This document shows, piece after piece, positions 1-12,312 of a stretch of DNA of 64,000 bases. Numbering within the stretch: position 1 is the stretch's first letter; every line of letters starts with the position of its first letter. Origin of the DNA: Fragum whitleyi (taxonomy: Eukaryota > Mollusca > Bivalvia > Cardiida > Cardiidae); NCBI GenBank assembly GCA_948146395.1, contig OX411548.1:62577020-62641019 (forward strand). Reading direction: 5' to 3'. A model generated the notes under the pieces. The model saw only the letters and a list, made by a program, of their open reading frames with translations. It did not search any database and had not been told where the DNA came from. The position numbers were made by a program, and so were the translations under genes.

Positions 1-161
1 AGAAATAAAAACAAATTTTCAGCAAATCAACATATTATATAGTCAGTGTGCGACAACAATGTTGTAACTACAGTTATTTTCCTTCTAAATGAGCCTGTGT
101 GTGACATTTCCAACGATTCACATGTACGCGGGGCACAAACTTTGAGCAGATTAGACACGAC

Positions 162-492
162 GTGTGTGTGTGTGTGTATTTGTAGGATTTAGGTCCCTCC
201 GTGCTCTAGGCAAATATGGTATGGACCATGAGAGAGAAAGAAGCGAATACAAGGAGATCCGGGTTCATACGCTCCTAGCTCTTCTACGAAAAGACCTCCT
301 TGGTTCTTTAACGTGCCCAGTGTAAAGCACTGATACACGCGAAGCTACCTCTTGGTTTCTTACCAGTTCACTTCTAGTTGGGCGGAGGATAGCAAGTATC
401 CTTGAAAATTCCTGCCGCGTTCGGGATTCGAACCACGGACCTTAGGATTGGTAGTCTTGTGTGTTTTACCACTAGACCACCGATCCGCCCCA
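162..492 (-). mobile_element. tRNA-derived SINE, type 3
   Basis: The minus strand begins with a tRNA-like head (about 490-410): A-box-like TGGTCTAGTGGT and a B box GGTTCGAATCCC, followed by a ~250-bp body and a (GT)n run as tail at 161-177. The body contains AACGTGCCCAGTGTAAAGCA, a segment that looks like a conserved SINE central domain. It is flanked by the 12-bp duplications ATTAGACACGAC (150-161) and ATTAGACACGAT (493-504). Confidence 0.75.
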
Positions 493-504
493 ATTAGACA
501 CGAT

Positions 505-784
505 TGATTGATTGAATGGAGTTTAACGCCGCTTTCAACATTATCTCAGTTATATCGCGGCGGCCGGAGCACCTAACAATGGATTCCTGGTATTTCTCTC
601 ACCTGTACTACCATTACATCCTTTCCTAGCCTCCGACTGCTATCTCACATAGGTTTACGATTATCTACCCATTGGTGAGAGACAAACGTCGGAAAGGATA
701 CTTGCCGCCACCGGGGATCGAACCCACGACTTCCAGATTGGAAGTCTTATGCCTAACCAACTGCGCTATGGTGGCGGCCGTGAA
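505..784 (-). mobile_element. tRNA-derived SINE, type 1
   Basis: The minus strand starts with GGCCGCCACCATAGCGCAGT, a perfect A box (TAGCGCAGTTGG) and B box (GGTTCGATCCC), then a 180-bp body and a 3' tail of ATTCAATCAATCAATC type. It is flanked by ATTAGACACGAT (493-504) and ATTAGACACGAC (785-796), sharing one duplication with the neighbouring SINE. Similar copies lie at 24121 and 60795. Confidence 0.8.
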
Positions 785-1313
785 ATTAGACACGACACAA
801 TCGAATAAGAATATATGTATTCCGCCTGAGGAGCGATTAAGACCTTATCTATATAGTGCAAAGTGAAGACACTGGCCAGACTGTGCGGCTGCACAGGCTG
901 ATCAAAGGGTTTGTTTTGCGCACATGAGAAATTGTTGGAAATATCACGCACGGGCTCAAATGTTATCCTTATATGGCAAAATCTGGGAGCATTTTTGTTT
1001 TTTAGAAGGGAAATTAAAGTGATTTTCGGTAGCAAATGGCTATTTTGATTGTAGAAGTTAAAGAAAATCGTTCTTGTAATAAAACTTTACAAAGTGTGTG
1101 AAAAGCTTTTTTGCACAAATGATGACAATATATATTTTTTTCTGAATTAAACTTTTCCTTATATGTTTATCTCTTTTCAAACATCAAAAATTGAAAAATG
1201 TCAAGGACTGTTAAGAAAATGAAACGCAGAATATGAAAAGTAACCCTTGGTAGAAGTGGATTAAGGGCGTCTCTTTTATTCCGTCAATGAGAGTTTAAGC
1301 GTTTACAATATTT

Positions 1314-1429
1314 AAAGCCACAGTCTGCGTTTAGAGTAATAAAATCGCTCTTTCGGGAATAATATTTGTTCTTGATTTAGTCTTATGAAAGATGCGTAAC
1401 ATGAAAATACAAATCAATCGACAAACGGC

Positions 1430-1463
<34 letters not shown>

Positions 1464-1650
1464 TGAAATGCATTATCTGCCGTATAAGGTAAAATATGTT
1501 TTACTATGAGATTTAAATGAGATTTTGGTCACGTTAAATACGCCCGCGTGTGGGAAAGGCACTCATTTTGGAGTCCGAAATATTTCGGTCATAAATATTC
1601 ATCAAGTTAGGCCTACATATAGATCACTGCGTCATAATCAATTTAATGTC
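1314..1650 (+). mobile_element. R-family TIR element, 3' part missing
   Basis: Shares the full left part with copies at 39261-39700 and 52208-52625, whose ends are inverted AAAGTCCCCGTCTG. A poly-T run is inserted at 1431-1462. The right terminus is not recognisable after about 1650. Confidence 0.6.
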
Positions 1651-1984
1651 ATGTTCATTCTCTAATAATCAGAACCAAATCCATGTGTATTTTTCCTTAA
1701 AATGAACATATATAATATGGAATTATTTTCATTTCTGAAAAAAGATATAATATGTCCATATTTCAAACATAAATAAGCAGAAAAGCAGCTTCTTTTACAC
1801 CCAAAAAGTAAACATTTACATTTCAAAGAGGCCGTATTTACGAAAACAGTTTTTTGATCAGGTGATTTATGAATTGAAAATAAAGAGAGCATTATTTAGC
1901 ACCTCACGTGTTGAAGAAAGACGATCTTGCATTACGTCATCGAAGTGAATAAGTTAAACAAATTAAATCGCATTAGAAATTAAA

Positions 1985-2285
1985 TATCAACGTCGCCAGA
2001 GCTACTCGATACTCATTCCGAACAAAACCATACTGAATCGCTCACTCAGCGCTCCATTCATTCCAAACACTTACTCGAATTATTCGAAATAGGCCCAAAG
2101 TAACTAAGAATGATAAGACAAAAAAATACATTTAAAGCAAAAATCGGGATATAAAATCCACGATTTCATTGAAATGATTAAATTTTGTAAGCATATGATG
2201 GGCTCGTGAAAACATAGAAAGCTATTCCTGTGATGCATATTTTATAAAAGGGAGGTAATAAATATCGCCTAACTCATTTTGAGCC
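1985..2285 (+). mobile_element. CAGTTAAC-family MITE, left half
   Basis: Carries the family landmarks TCGCTCACTCAGCGCTCCAT and AAAGGGAGGTAATAAATATC, then breaks off before the right half. Family definition is given at 10261. Confidence 0.55.
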
Positions 2286-2403
2286 AGCAAATCTTTCACA
2301 TGTGACCTTGAACTTTGACCTAAAGCTATAAAAAATTATAATGACACTTCTACTGAATGAGAAAAACATCTAGAGCTGCAAAATATTTAAGAAATCCATC
2401 ACC

Positions 2404-2690
2404 ATTGCAGTTTTGCTCGGGAAAAATAAGACATTGGCCTTAAGGGGTACCTTTTAACCTTTGGGGTAGTGTTCTTTTGCTCTACAGTCCGCTATTTTTT
2501 TTTTTTTTTTTTTTTATTTTGCCCGGGACAAAATTTTGACCTTGGCCTTGAGAGAGACCTTTTAACCTTTAATGTAGAGTTATGGTTCTTTTTTCTCTAC
2601 ACTCCTGGACAAAATTTTGACCTTGGCCTTGAGAGGTACCCTTTAACTTTTGATGTAGTGTTACTGCTCTTTTGCACTACATTGCGCATC
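2404..2690 (+). repeat. Degenerate tandem repeat, ~95-bp unit
   Basis: Three units share GACCTTGGCCTTGAGAG and CTTTTAACCTTTGGGGTAG-like blocks followed by TTCTTTTGCTCTACA-like ends (starts near 2404, 2520 and 2608). A poly-T run splits the first junction. No coding signal. Confidence 0.6.
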
Positions 2691-3100
2691 GCGAGAGGGA
2701 CGTCCGAAAAAAGGTGACAGAGACATGCTCCGGACATAGAAGTTGACGCCACCCGCCCACCCAGACGCCACAAAACATTCAAATAAAAAGTAAGCCTAAA
2801 TCCTGTACTGAATGCAAAAAAAAAAAAAAAAAAAAAACACCAAAAGCCGAGATGACAGACATCAAGTTGAATCATGACAACCCATCAGCGGAGATCATTG
2901 AGGCAACAATAAATAATGGAGATAAAATGTCGAATCTCATAACAAACTAAAACAATACACAAAGGCGTGAAATTCAAGAAAACACTTGTTACAGTGTCTC
3001 ACCCATCGAAATGCATCCACCATCTGTGGTGTGCACTCGAGATTCTGTCTGAACTCACGGCGTTGCCTTGGCATTTTAAAAGCAGAAGCTTGAAAAAGCC

Positions 3101-3215
3101 CTGCGTTCAGGATGACAAAACGGTGAAAACTGTTTGTCATTTATACCCCGCTTTGCACACACAAGTGCACATTGGCGGGGAATAATTTGCAAACAGTATA
3201 CACCTTGAACGGAGG
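3101..3215. mobile_element. Hairpin MITE H, copy 1
   Basis: Foldback element: CTGCGTTCAGGATGACAAAA at the left is complementary to a diverged right arm. The central stem is formed by ACCCCGCTTTGCAC and its complement. Six related copies lie within 8 kb. Confidence 0.65.
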
Positions 3216-4730
3216 GCATTCTTCGACGTTGTCTTTTCGTTCTTTAATTGTGACCTTAAGCTTGTAGTATTGCCATTTTTCCGCCCAATGGATTTTTCTT
3301 GATAAGATATGTTGCAGATAAACATTGTATAGTCATTTCATTGAAATCAGAAGGTACCTGTCATGTTTATATTCATGCAAGCGGCATCTGATCTTGATGG
3401 TATTGGCCATTTTCAGTAAATGTTTATATTCGCTTTAGGTTTTGTACAAGCTCATTAAGCTAAATACCAGCTGATAGCTGTAAAACACATATTTTTGGGA
3501 GAATTTAATGTTAGCGTTAACGGTAAAGTTTTTTTTTTTTTATTAATATCTAGATAGGTTACCATATTTTACTGTCATAGTTCCACGTAACGTCCTTCAG
3601 TAGAATCTTGTGTAAACCATTAAAAAGACGAGCAAAAAAAAAAAAAAAAGCCGTAAATCATCCGTTTCTGGTTGATAGAGTCTGAAGGCCGATGTCTATT
3701 GCGTCCTTAAATGGTTCTTTTATCAAGGATACTTTAATCAAATCATAAACAAATTTAGAAAAGGCCTACACGAGTATGCCACTTGTATGTCGTAATTTTA
3801 AAAGGACTGCAAAATGTTTTTGTGTTCTATGTTTTTCAGCTGAGAATTCCGAATTATCAGGATTCTTATCTATTTCAAAAATGTTTCTTTAATAACTCAT
3901 TTAGAATTATAATCCTATTCAAACGAACTCCATCAAATAAATGCCTAAAAAAAGAGATAGATTCTAGTACATGTCAACCAGAGATCGCATTTCAAAAATT
4001 CTTTCATTGGAAGGCAAATTGATGGAATAATGACGCTAAATACTACATAAGAGTCAACGAAAACACACATCTTTCAGGTATTTAAAGATATCATAGTGTG
4101 ATACATGTAAGCTGTTTTACGATGTTAAATCTTAAAGTTCAAGGAAACACATTTCATTCTTTTATTCACACAATAGTATCTTGGACATGCTAAAAACATT
4201 TGTCGTTATAAATACTTGGACCATCTTTTCCACGACTCGCTATTTCAAAACTATTCGTGATAATTCTACAAGGTTATCGTGACGAAGTCTTTAAATCATT
4301 CGGTAATTATTGCTGACGAGTTAACCGTTATACGGGGCTGCAAGATGGCGAGACGGGTTTATCGCGCATGTTTACGGAAAACCCGGGTTGGAATGAGATT
4401 TATTCGTTTCTAGGTAAATTATTCTAATAAAATATACATCTGTCCTTGCGGTAATTGCAGGATTCCCAGCATGGATCAGTCATAATAAACTTATCCTTCC
4501 TGTGAAATACCATTCAAGCTTCGTTTTTACAAATAAAGATATTAGGGTGGAAAATCATGAAATAGTCTTTATTTCATTTTACATGCCGGTAGAAAGATCA
4601 GACGTATTATGTGACAATCAGAGACGACCAGGCGTCCGGCGGGCGGACTGCGTCTCCTTCTTTTTCCAAAGTAAAACTCTTGCACTTTATGTCCGATTGA
4701 CATGAAAGTTATTTGCCATTATCTTGCAGA
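3216..4730. other. AT-rich spacer, nothing recognised
   Basis: Short homopolymers (poly-T at 3530, poly-A at 3633) and chance open frames only. No repeat shared with the rest of the window, splice-linked frame or RNA gene seen. Confidence 0.4.
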
Positions 4731-5189
4731 TAAAGTTAACAGCATCGAGAAATTGATAAAATGAATAATTTAGGAATGATTTTAGAATGAAAGTGTATGA
4801 GTGGGAGGAGTTAGTTTTGAATTTTAATTCAGGAGAGGTAATATAAGATCGCTAATTTTGTTCACGATGAACAAAATTAGCCATGATTATAACCTCACTT
4901 TAATAAAATAAGCAAATAAGTTTTAAAAATGGATTTCAGTGTCTTTACGAACCAATCGGACTCCTCCAAATACAATTTAATCAGTGAATCGTCGATATTT
5001 TCGAACGATTTTCATTTTGAATGCACTGGTAGATCTTGTATTTTCAGTGATTATTTTTTTTTTTTTTTTTTTTTTTTATCTTTTGATCGTTTGAGTGAGT
5101 GTTTGGAATAAATGAATAGAGCGCTGTGTGAGTGATTTAGAATGGTTTTGATCGGAATAAGAGTCAATTTTACGATCTTGTTAGCTGTA
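4731..5189. mobile_element. CAGTTAAC-family MITE
   Basis: Starts TAAAGTTAACAGCATCGAGA and ends ATCTTGTTAGCTGTA, with the internal foldback CGCTAATTTTGTTCACGATG. A poly-T run is present at 5046-5068. TA at both ends fits a TA target site. Confidence 0.65.
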
Positions 5190-5802
5190 CCGTTTAGTAA
5201 ACTCTCATTGCTTTCTTATACGCTGAGTTGCCTAGAAAGAAAACCCGTCTCGTGATCGTTATAAAAATCTTACCTAGACGTAACGTCAAAAACTGGCGAT
5301 AAACGCCGTTACACGTAAAACGACGTTAAAGAATCGGACTTGGAGTTGAATAATCTCTCTAACCCCTCATTCGGTACCAACATGACGTTTTGGTTTCAAA
5401 GTAGAATTTGAAATAGTAAATTACTGCACAATGGTAATTTAGTAGACAACTGCCTATTTGACGTTACGTCGTACTTTGCACGCGCACTTTCATAAAAAAT
5501 GAAATCGAAGAATGGCTGGTTGATGGTTCTTGCTAAGTGTTTCATCATCGTCTTTATATTTTGCTTTCAAAAATATATCTGATACAATGCTTATTACCTC
5601 GTACTATCAGATTTCCTTTTCGATTCCTACAATTAAAAATGCTTCTTCGACGTAGAATTGCAGGTTTAGATTGTGCAAAATTTATTTCAGATGAAATTAA
5701 AATGGTTGCCAGAAATTTCAAAATATAAGATTCAATCGTTTTGTTTATCCTACAGTTTTATTACCGTGTCTACGTTCCTTATATTAAATGAGTTCTGCCC
5801 TA

Positions 5803-5928
5803 CTAACAGGATGACAAAACAGTGTAAGATGTTTGCAACTTATACCCCGCTTTGCACGTACACTTACGTGCAAAGTGGGGTATAGTTCGCAAACAGTTAA
5901 CACCGTTTAGTCATCGTGAACGCAGGAT
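5803..5928. mobile_element. Hairpin MITE H, copy 2
   Basis: The arms read AGGATGACAAAACAGTGTAA and a right arm ending CATCGTGAACGCAGG. Central palindrome TTTGCACGTACACTTACGTG. Confidence 0.65.
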
Positions 5929-6044
5929 TGTTTCTGTTTCTTAACTGTTAGACTCTATCATACTGAATAAAAACCTTGCCGAAATTATATTTAAATCAAA
6001 GTGCTGAAATCACTAGATAGATACTTGTGTTCGAGTCAGTTACT

Positions 6045-6297
6045 TTCCCTTTAAAAAAACATGCTTACAAGTTCTATATATAGTTTCCTATTTCTTCAAG
6101 AACCCATGTCAGTGAAATCGCGATTTTTCTCTATCAAAATTTATTTTGAATGACGTTGTTGATTCTATGTCTTTCAATGGGTTTGAGCGTTTTTGAATGG
6201 TTTGATAAAGTGTTTGGAATGAATGATTGGAGCGCAGATTTAGCGATTTAGAATGGTTGAGGTGAATGTCAATTTCACGATGTAATTAACTCTAGTG
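6045..6297. mobile_element. CAGTTAAC-family MITE, right half
   Basis: Retains CAGTGAAATCGCGATTTTTC, GAATGATTGGAGCGC and the terminus GTCAATTTCACGATG. Left half absent. Confidence 0.55.
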
Positions 6298-6299
6298 TG

Positions 6300-7060
6300 G
6301 ACTAAAATCAGGCTGCGCATATGTTCAGGCTGATCTGTGTCTAATACTCCTGCCAAAACAAGACTATTCCAGGCACCGCATGGCAAAAGTTTCAATTAAA
6401 AATATGTTCATAAATAGAAAGAAAAGATGGAAATGTGTTTGTTCGTGTTCCATACATGTTTGTTTCAAAATGAATGAACAACTTCTAGACCGAAAAGGTT
6501 AAATTTGAAGGACGTCTGAGAAAAAACGGTGGCCCCGTAATAAATACTGTCACATTAAATTTTGTTTATAATGATTACGGTTTAATGTGTAACCTCGAAA
6601 CAGTCGGTTTCAATTTTATAGCTGGGTTTTAGATCTATATTTGATTCGTGACTCGTGTTTCCATGAATTCTCATTTAAAAGAGGAGATAAAAATCGGCAG
6701 GTGGTTCTAGATATTCCCAACCACTTTCTAAATGCTTCCACCTTCGTTCTTTTCTACGAATCATATATTCTTTAAAAAAACGTAAAGAAAGTGAATTTTC
6801 TCAAGAATTATTTGCACGATTGTCAAGTGAACCAGAGCAACATCTATGATTAAAGCTCGTTAAATGCATGTTTTTTTACGTTACTTAACTCCGAAAGAAA
6901 CGTCCACAATTAGAGGATATTGAATGAGTGGTCATGGAATACTGATTTATCAAACGAGTCATCTATAAACAGATAAAAACGAAGCTATGCCGAGTTTTTA
7001 TCTGTTTTAGAATACGATTTTAATAAATTCTGTATTTTATAAGCACACATTTTATATTCT
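6300..7060. other. AT-rich spacer, nothing recognised
   Basis: No repeat family or coding signal seen apart from a short D-family-like trace near 6315-6345. Confidence 0.35.
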
Positions 7061-7061
7061 A

Positions 7062-7300
7062 TTTATAATATGACCCGAAAAATCGTCAAAATGCTTGAAG
7101 TCCAACATTTAAATTTTCCGCGAAACTTAAAACGCTGCTTGAAACTGACGTCACAATATATACATTATGACGTCATTTTCGCGGTTACAAAATAGCGTTG
7201 CTGTTCGCTCTGAGCTCATTTGCATAGTTATTCCACTAGTGTAATATCAAAAATATTCAACGGGGTTATTTCACTCCCGCGACGTAGGTTATATTATAAA
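7062..7300 (-). mobile_element. S-family element with CRE and octamer motifs
   Basis: Ends are inverted (TTTATAATATGACC at left, GGTTATATTATAAA at right). It contains TGACGTCA-like sites and ATTTGCAT within GAGCTCATTTGCATAGTTAT. Related copies at 37601 and 43636 on the opposite strand conserve the GCAAATGAGC block and the TGACGTCAT block. Confidence 0.6.
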
Positions 7301-8295
7301 CATATGTTCTCTTAAAAGCTAAACCGTTTATAACTTTATTGCACTTTTTATATTAATACTTGTCAAAACCGACTTTCTATTCTAGACCAATCTTTTGATT
7401 CTCTAAGGTTCCTTGTTCCTTTCTGTAGCAACGCCCTTTTAGTGAATCTGTCCCTTAAGCTTGCCGGATCTGATGCACAAAGGTTTGTTAAAAAAATAAT
7501 GTGCATTGAAAGACATTATATCACCTAGCAATAAATCGTTAAATTAGTAAGCATTATTATTTCATACCATGCATGCGGCTTTATGGTTGTTCTACCAAAA
7601 GTAGCAAAGAAAGATTTTAGTTCGCATAAATATTTTTGATTATTTCAATTTATATTTTGTGGACGTTTCTTTTGGAGTCAAGTATACAATTTGAACTGGC
7701 TGCTTAGATTCTTCGAAATTGTAAACAAATAAAATCAAGTGATGTTCTTAGAATTACTTGGTGTTCCAAATTATATGATATCTTCCCTGAAACACAAATT
7801 TATACATTCATTGGGGGTACATTTCATTAATGTTATCAAACAGAACAATTTGAATAAGGTGATTAAGAATTAATAAAATAACATTGTTTTTCTCTGTATC
7901 ATAAAGCGTTTTATTGAGAAAAAAAAACAAATAAACCAATTTTAGAATCTTGAAAGCCTAGCCACCTCAAATAACTCTTCGGTCTTATGGTAAAATATTC
8001 TAATGACCCTCACTTAAAGAACGATGTGTGTTTCGTCTTGTTAATGATTCGTTTATTTTTAGAGCATCGTTGACAGACAAACCCCAGCTAAAGCGCTATT
8101 TACCATAATGAATACGCCAATGCCAATTACGTGTATGAAGAATTAAACACCGTAGAAACGAGTTCGTCATATGTTTGCATATATTCCAGGAACAAGTCGT
8201 GGTTGGCAACATAATCCTCTTAACTACAGCTTGAATAAAGTTGAAGTTCTGAATTTTGTTCGATAACCGCCCATGTGATGATATGTATCTGCCCT

Positions 8296-8421
8296 TCGTT
8301 CAAGATGACACAACGATGCGAAATGTTTGCAAATTATATTTCGCTTTGCACGCGCGTGCACGTGCAAAGCGGGGTATAATTTGCAAATTGTTCGCACCGT
8401 TTTGTCATCCTGAACGCGGTG
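8296..8421. mobile_element. Hairpin MITE H, copy 3
   Basis: Arms TTCAAGATGACACAACGATG and CCGTTTTGTCATCCTGAACG surround the palindromic core TTTGCACGCGCGTGCACGTG. Open frames over it (8256-8732) are chance. Confidence 0.7.
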
Positions 8422-8621
8422 CTGGTCGCGAGTTCGATAAAAGTAAATGGATTCATTCATATAAAGCAAATAACCCCAGTCTAAGAAAAAGTCGACAACC
8501 AAACCCCCAAATAATAAATCTAAATCGTTTGATAATTACAGCAATACTTGAAAAACAATATAAACAAACAAATTCCCTGAAAAAGGCGCAAATTGTTTGG
8601 AAATTATTATTGGAATTACGG

Positions 8622-8692
8622 AAGTGCACGTGCAAATTAAGGTATAATTTGCAAACAGATTGCAGCGTTTCGTTATCGTGGACGCAGGGCTG
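8622..8692. mobile_element. Hairpin MITE H, copy 4 (right arm only)
   Basis: Carries GTATAATTTGCAAACAGATT, GCAGCGTTTCGTTATCGTGG and an ACGCAGGG end; the left arm is missing. Confidence 0.55.
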
Positions 8693-9058
8693 GTGCTTAA
8701 TCAGTCGCAAAGAAATTAAAGGATTTTATTAACTTATTTCATCTATTATAAATTATTTTGGGTGTATTCGAAAAATACAAATAAGAAAGTTCATCTTAGA
8801 AATATAAGTTAATGAATTTTAACGAAAAAAAGCGGATGCAACGCCCGGCTGCAGAAACTGGAATATAAAAAGACTAAAGACTAAAGTCGAAAAAGAGGAA
8901 TGATTGTTTAAAAAAAATTTTACAGAATTATATCATTGGTTGTATGGATTGCTCTACTGGTTGTGAAAAGATGGGTTAAGTTCCGAAAAAAAAATAGTAA
9001 CAGAGATATCGCAAAGGTTGAAGTTTGTCCGTGTTTCGTTGACATTGAGACACCTGAC

Positions 9059-9188
9059 CTGCGTTCAGGATGCATAAAACGATGCAAAAAGTTTTTCAAT
9101 TAAGCCCCGCTTTGCACGTGCGCTTACGTGCAAAGCGGGGTATAATTGGCAAACTGTTTGCACCGTTCTGTCATACTGAACGCAGGGT
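9059..9188. mobile_element. Hairpin MITE H, copy 5 (best preserved)
   Basis: Left arm CTGCGTTCAGGATGCATAAA, right arm TTCTGTCATACTGAACGCAG. Core stem CCCCGCTTTGCACGTGCGCT faces its complement ACGTGCAAAGCGGGG. The whole element can fold into one long hairpin. Confidence 0.75.
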
Positions 9189-10260
9189 TGGAGTTAGTTA
9201 GACTGGCATATTTAACTGGTTTCTTTGTTAAGCATGGTGTGCATAAAAGGGAAATGAAAAGGCAATTCATTTGGAGTGCTTAAGTGTTGCGATTATTTCC
9301 CCATCAAATACTTTCCACTGCAACTGTTTGTAAAATTCCTATCTGTTCAATCTTTCCAGAGTTCTTTTTTATAAAAAAAAAAATCTAGTAAAATATCTTA
9401 CCAGATTTCATTTTAAAAATAACTAGCCATTAAATTATCTGTGCGTACTTTCTTTGAGGATCATTCAAACGTGACAACTACAGCAGGGTAATAATAACAC
9501 GTGTGTACAATTTACTGGCATCCCTTCACGGAAAGAGAAATACGAAAAAAAGCCAAGAAGAGAACAGATTATTTAAGGGCTTTTTATAAATTATTTGTCG
9601 AACATAGAACAAAAGTTTATATATTTTTAGAAGATATTTAGATATTAAGCTGTAATTCGTTAAGAAATTGGTTTAAGATTGGTCTATTTCTTACATTGCC
9701 GGATGTACACTAATAAAAAATCATGCGAGAAAAAATCTTGACCCGCAAATAATTAAATTACTTATGAAGTATAATACCACATTCACGAATCCATTTGAAT
9801 CCATAATGAAATGAAGTTAAGCATTACACAATAAAAGTTTACGCAGAATAGGACATTTCTATTGAATATATCTAAAAAAAAAAGTCTAGTCATTTCGTAA
9901 AAGGTAATTGATATAAAAGCGTAGTTTCAGTATAAAGGTTGACGTACTTGGCCTTGTTATGAAAGGTCCGGTTTCTTTGCATAAGTTGAAGCACGAAACA
10001 AAAACAATTCAAAAAAATGATGAGTACAAGAAAAGCTCTTATGTCGTAAAAGTGAAGTGTTTTACGACAATGCACTTTTTTAATACTTCCGGCTGCCCAA
10101 CCACACTCTTACAGTAAGTCTTTATTAAATTCGTTATTGTCTTGGCAAACTTATACAAATTATGCTACTATTTTATGTGACTACATACTTCATATAGAAC
10201 CTGTTGAAATACTAGGGTCGGATGAGCACCGGCTGCGTTCCGCCGACCTGAATCTACTGA

Positions 10261-10700
10261 TACAGTTAATTACATCGTGAAATTTACATTCGCCTCAATC
10301 AAAACCAATCGAAATCGCTCACTCAGCGCTCAATTCTTTCATTACAAACACTCCCTCAAATCGATCAAAAAACGCTCAAAACTTTTGTAAAATATAGAAT
10401 CAACAACGCCATTCAAAATAAATTTGGATAGAGAAAAATCGCGATTTCACTGACATAATTCAAATTGTAAGCGTCTCATAGGTTCTTGAAGAAATAGGAA
10501 GCAATGTATAGAACTTTTATGCATATTCTATAAAAGGGAGGTAATCAATATCGCTAATTTTGTTCATTCTGAACAAAATTTGCGATATAGGATTACCTCC
10601 CAGTAAATCACTCAAAACTCGCTCAACACACTCATTCAATTTCATTCCAAAAATCATTCCAAATTCATTCATCTTGTCAATTTCGCGAAATTGTTATTTG
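10261..10700. mobile_element. CAGTTAAC-family MITE, well preserved copy
   Basis: Reference copy. The terminus TACAGTTAATTACATCGTGA opposes ...TTGTCAATTTCGCGAAATTG; the family consensus end is CAGTTAACAACATCGTGAAA. Internal landmarks in order: TCGCTCACTCAGCGCTC, GAAAAATCGCGATTTCACTG, GGGAGGTAATCAATATCGCT and a foldback of AATTTTGTTCA. TA at the ends of most copies and these short TIRs suggest a Tc1/mariner-class non-autonomous element. Here the flanks are an unusual 24-bp near-perfect direct repeat (10237-10260 and 10700-10723). Confidence 0.75.
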
Positions 10701-10877
10701 TTCCACCGACCTGAATCTACTGAAAGTGATAAAGCCATGCTTTTCATTCAATCAAAATTTCTTGAATAAGCCCATAATGGTGTCACCAAAGGATCATTTC
10801 TATGAAATTTAGATTAAATTCATCTAGCAGTTTCTAAGGGGAAGAATTGGGAGTACGAAGGACCGAACACTCCCCCC

Positions 10878-11003
10878 TTCGCTCAGGATGACAAAACGGT
10901 GAATTCAGTTTTACAATCATACTCCGCTTTGCACGTCTCTTTGCGTGCAAAGGGTGGTATAATTTGCAACCTGTTTGCAGCGTTTTGTCATCCTGAACGC
11001 AGG
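10878..11003. mobile_element. Hairpin MITE H, copy 6
   Basis: Arms TTCGCTCAGGATGACAAAAC and CGTTTTGTCATCCTGAACGC with the central TTTGCACGTCTCTTTGCGTG. Confidence 0.7.
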
Positions 11004-11904
11004 ACAGGATAGTAGCCCCTGTGGTATTTGGTCGTTGGGCCTAATAAAACGTGCGTTTCGTAAGTAAATATATGGTAAAATTATAGAATTTTGCATTAAA
11101 ACTGTCAAAAATTATGCTACATATACATTTTACGAGGTCTCCGAAATGAATTACTAATTTCAACATCATTCCTTTCAAGAAAAAAGTAAAAAAGAAAAAA
11201 AAAAGAAAATCTAACATCGTAGGAGATTAAGAAAACGCTTGTAAGAAACGATTTCTTCATTTCCAACAATATTTTTACAAAGAAAATAAAAAATGGATCT
11301 GTACATATAATACCTAAAAAATATTTTCCAAAATTGGAAATTCATTTGTTACTTGGGTCAACTGATATGGATGAAGAACTTGCTATTTCGATTTGTATTT
11401 TCCAACACGCTAAGAAACATAGCACTAAGTTACTAAATGGCCATAATTAAGAATTTAGATTCATAAAGTATTGCATGAAAAGATGGGCCTGATTGTAATA
11501 ATATCCGATTTCCACACTATTTTTTTTTTTTTATAAATATATAGAAAGCTATAAGAGAAAGAAGTATTGCTATAGACCCTTAGACAAATTGTTTATAGTG
11601 TTTTTATTTTCAAACCTAGCTATAAAACAGTAGCTTATCATTAGAAGTCTTGAGTTTCTCTCAAAACGTCATGTTCTCACATACAAGTGAAATCTCATCG
11701 CACCAATTAGAACCCCGTTAAATTCCACTATCAATAATTATAGCAGTTTTATAGATCCGAGGGCGCAAAGAAACACATGTTTCCGTGCTAAAAGGCCACA
11801 TTTTTGCACCCAGGTGGTGTGTGACTTGTCTTGGATTCACGGAATGAGACGATCGGTGGATTGCTGGAAACGTCCCTGTACCCAGACAAGGGGGAATCGC
11901 CTCA

Positions 11905-12312
11905 TACAGTTAGTAACCATTCTAAATCGCTAACTCAGTGCTCCATTCACTCATTCCAAGCATTTACCCAAATCGATCAAATACTCTCCAAATGACTAAA
12001 AAGTATACATTCAACAGCTACACTCAAAATAAATATAAATGGAAAAAAATCGCGATTTCACTGACATAACTGAAATTGATAGCATCTGATTGATCCTAAA
12101 AGAAAAAGGAAGCAATTTACAGAACTTTTATGCATATTCTAATAAAGGGAGATAATGAATATCGCTAATTTTGTTCATCTTGAACAATATTAGAGATACT
12201 AAATTACCTCCCTTTAATTTCGTTCAAACTCGCTCCACACACTCACTCAATTTCATTCCGAATTCATTCCAAAATCACTCATCTTGTCAATTTCACGATG
12301 TTGTTAACTGTA
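11905..12312. mobile_element. CAGTTAAC-family MITE
   Basis: Flanked by TA on both sides (11905-11906; 12311-12312). The right terminus GATGTTGTTAACTG is perfect, and the left is shortened by a small internal deletion (CAGTTAGTAACCATTC). Confidence 0.75.

Larger units (their letters stand above)
90..958. mobile_element. MITE D family (TGAGCCTG ends), split by two SINEs
   Basis: Left end TGAGCCTGTGTGTGACATTT at 90, right end ...CACGCACGGGCTCA at 958. Removing the two SINEs and their extra target duplications leaves about 234 bp, matching other copies of about 223-248 bp (13371-13593; 55865-56677 without its insert). Non-autonomous, no ORF. Confidence 0.65.

Noticed and set aside
8256..8732. 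158-residue frame
   Set aside because: Covers hairpin MITE copies 3 and 4; the same residues recur wherever the hairpin lies.
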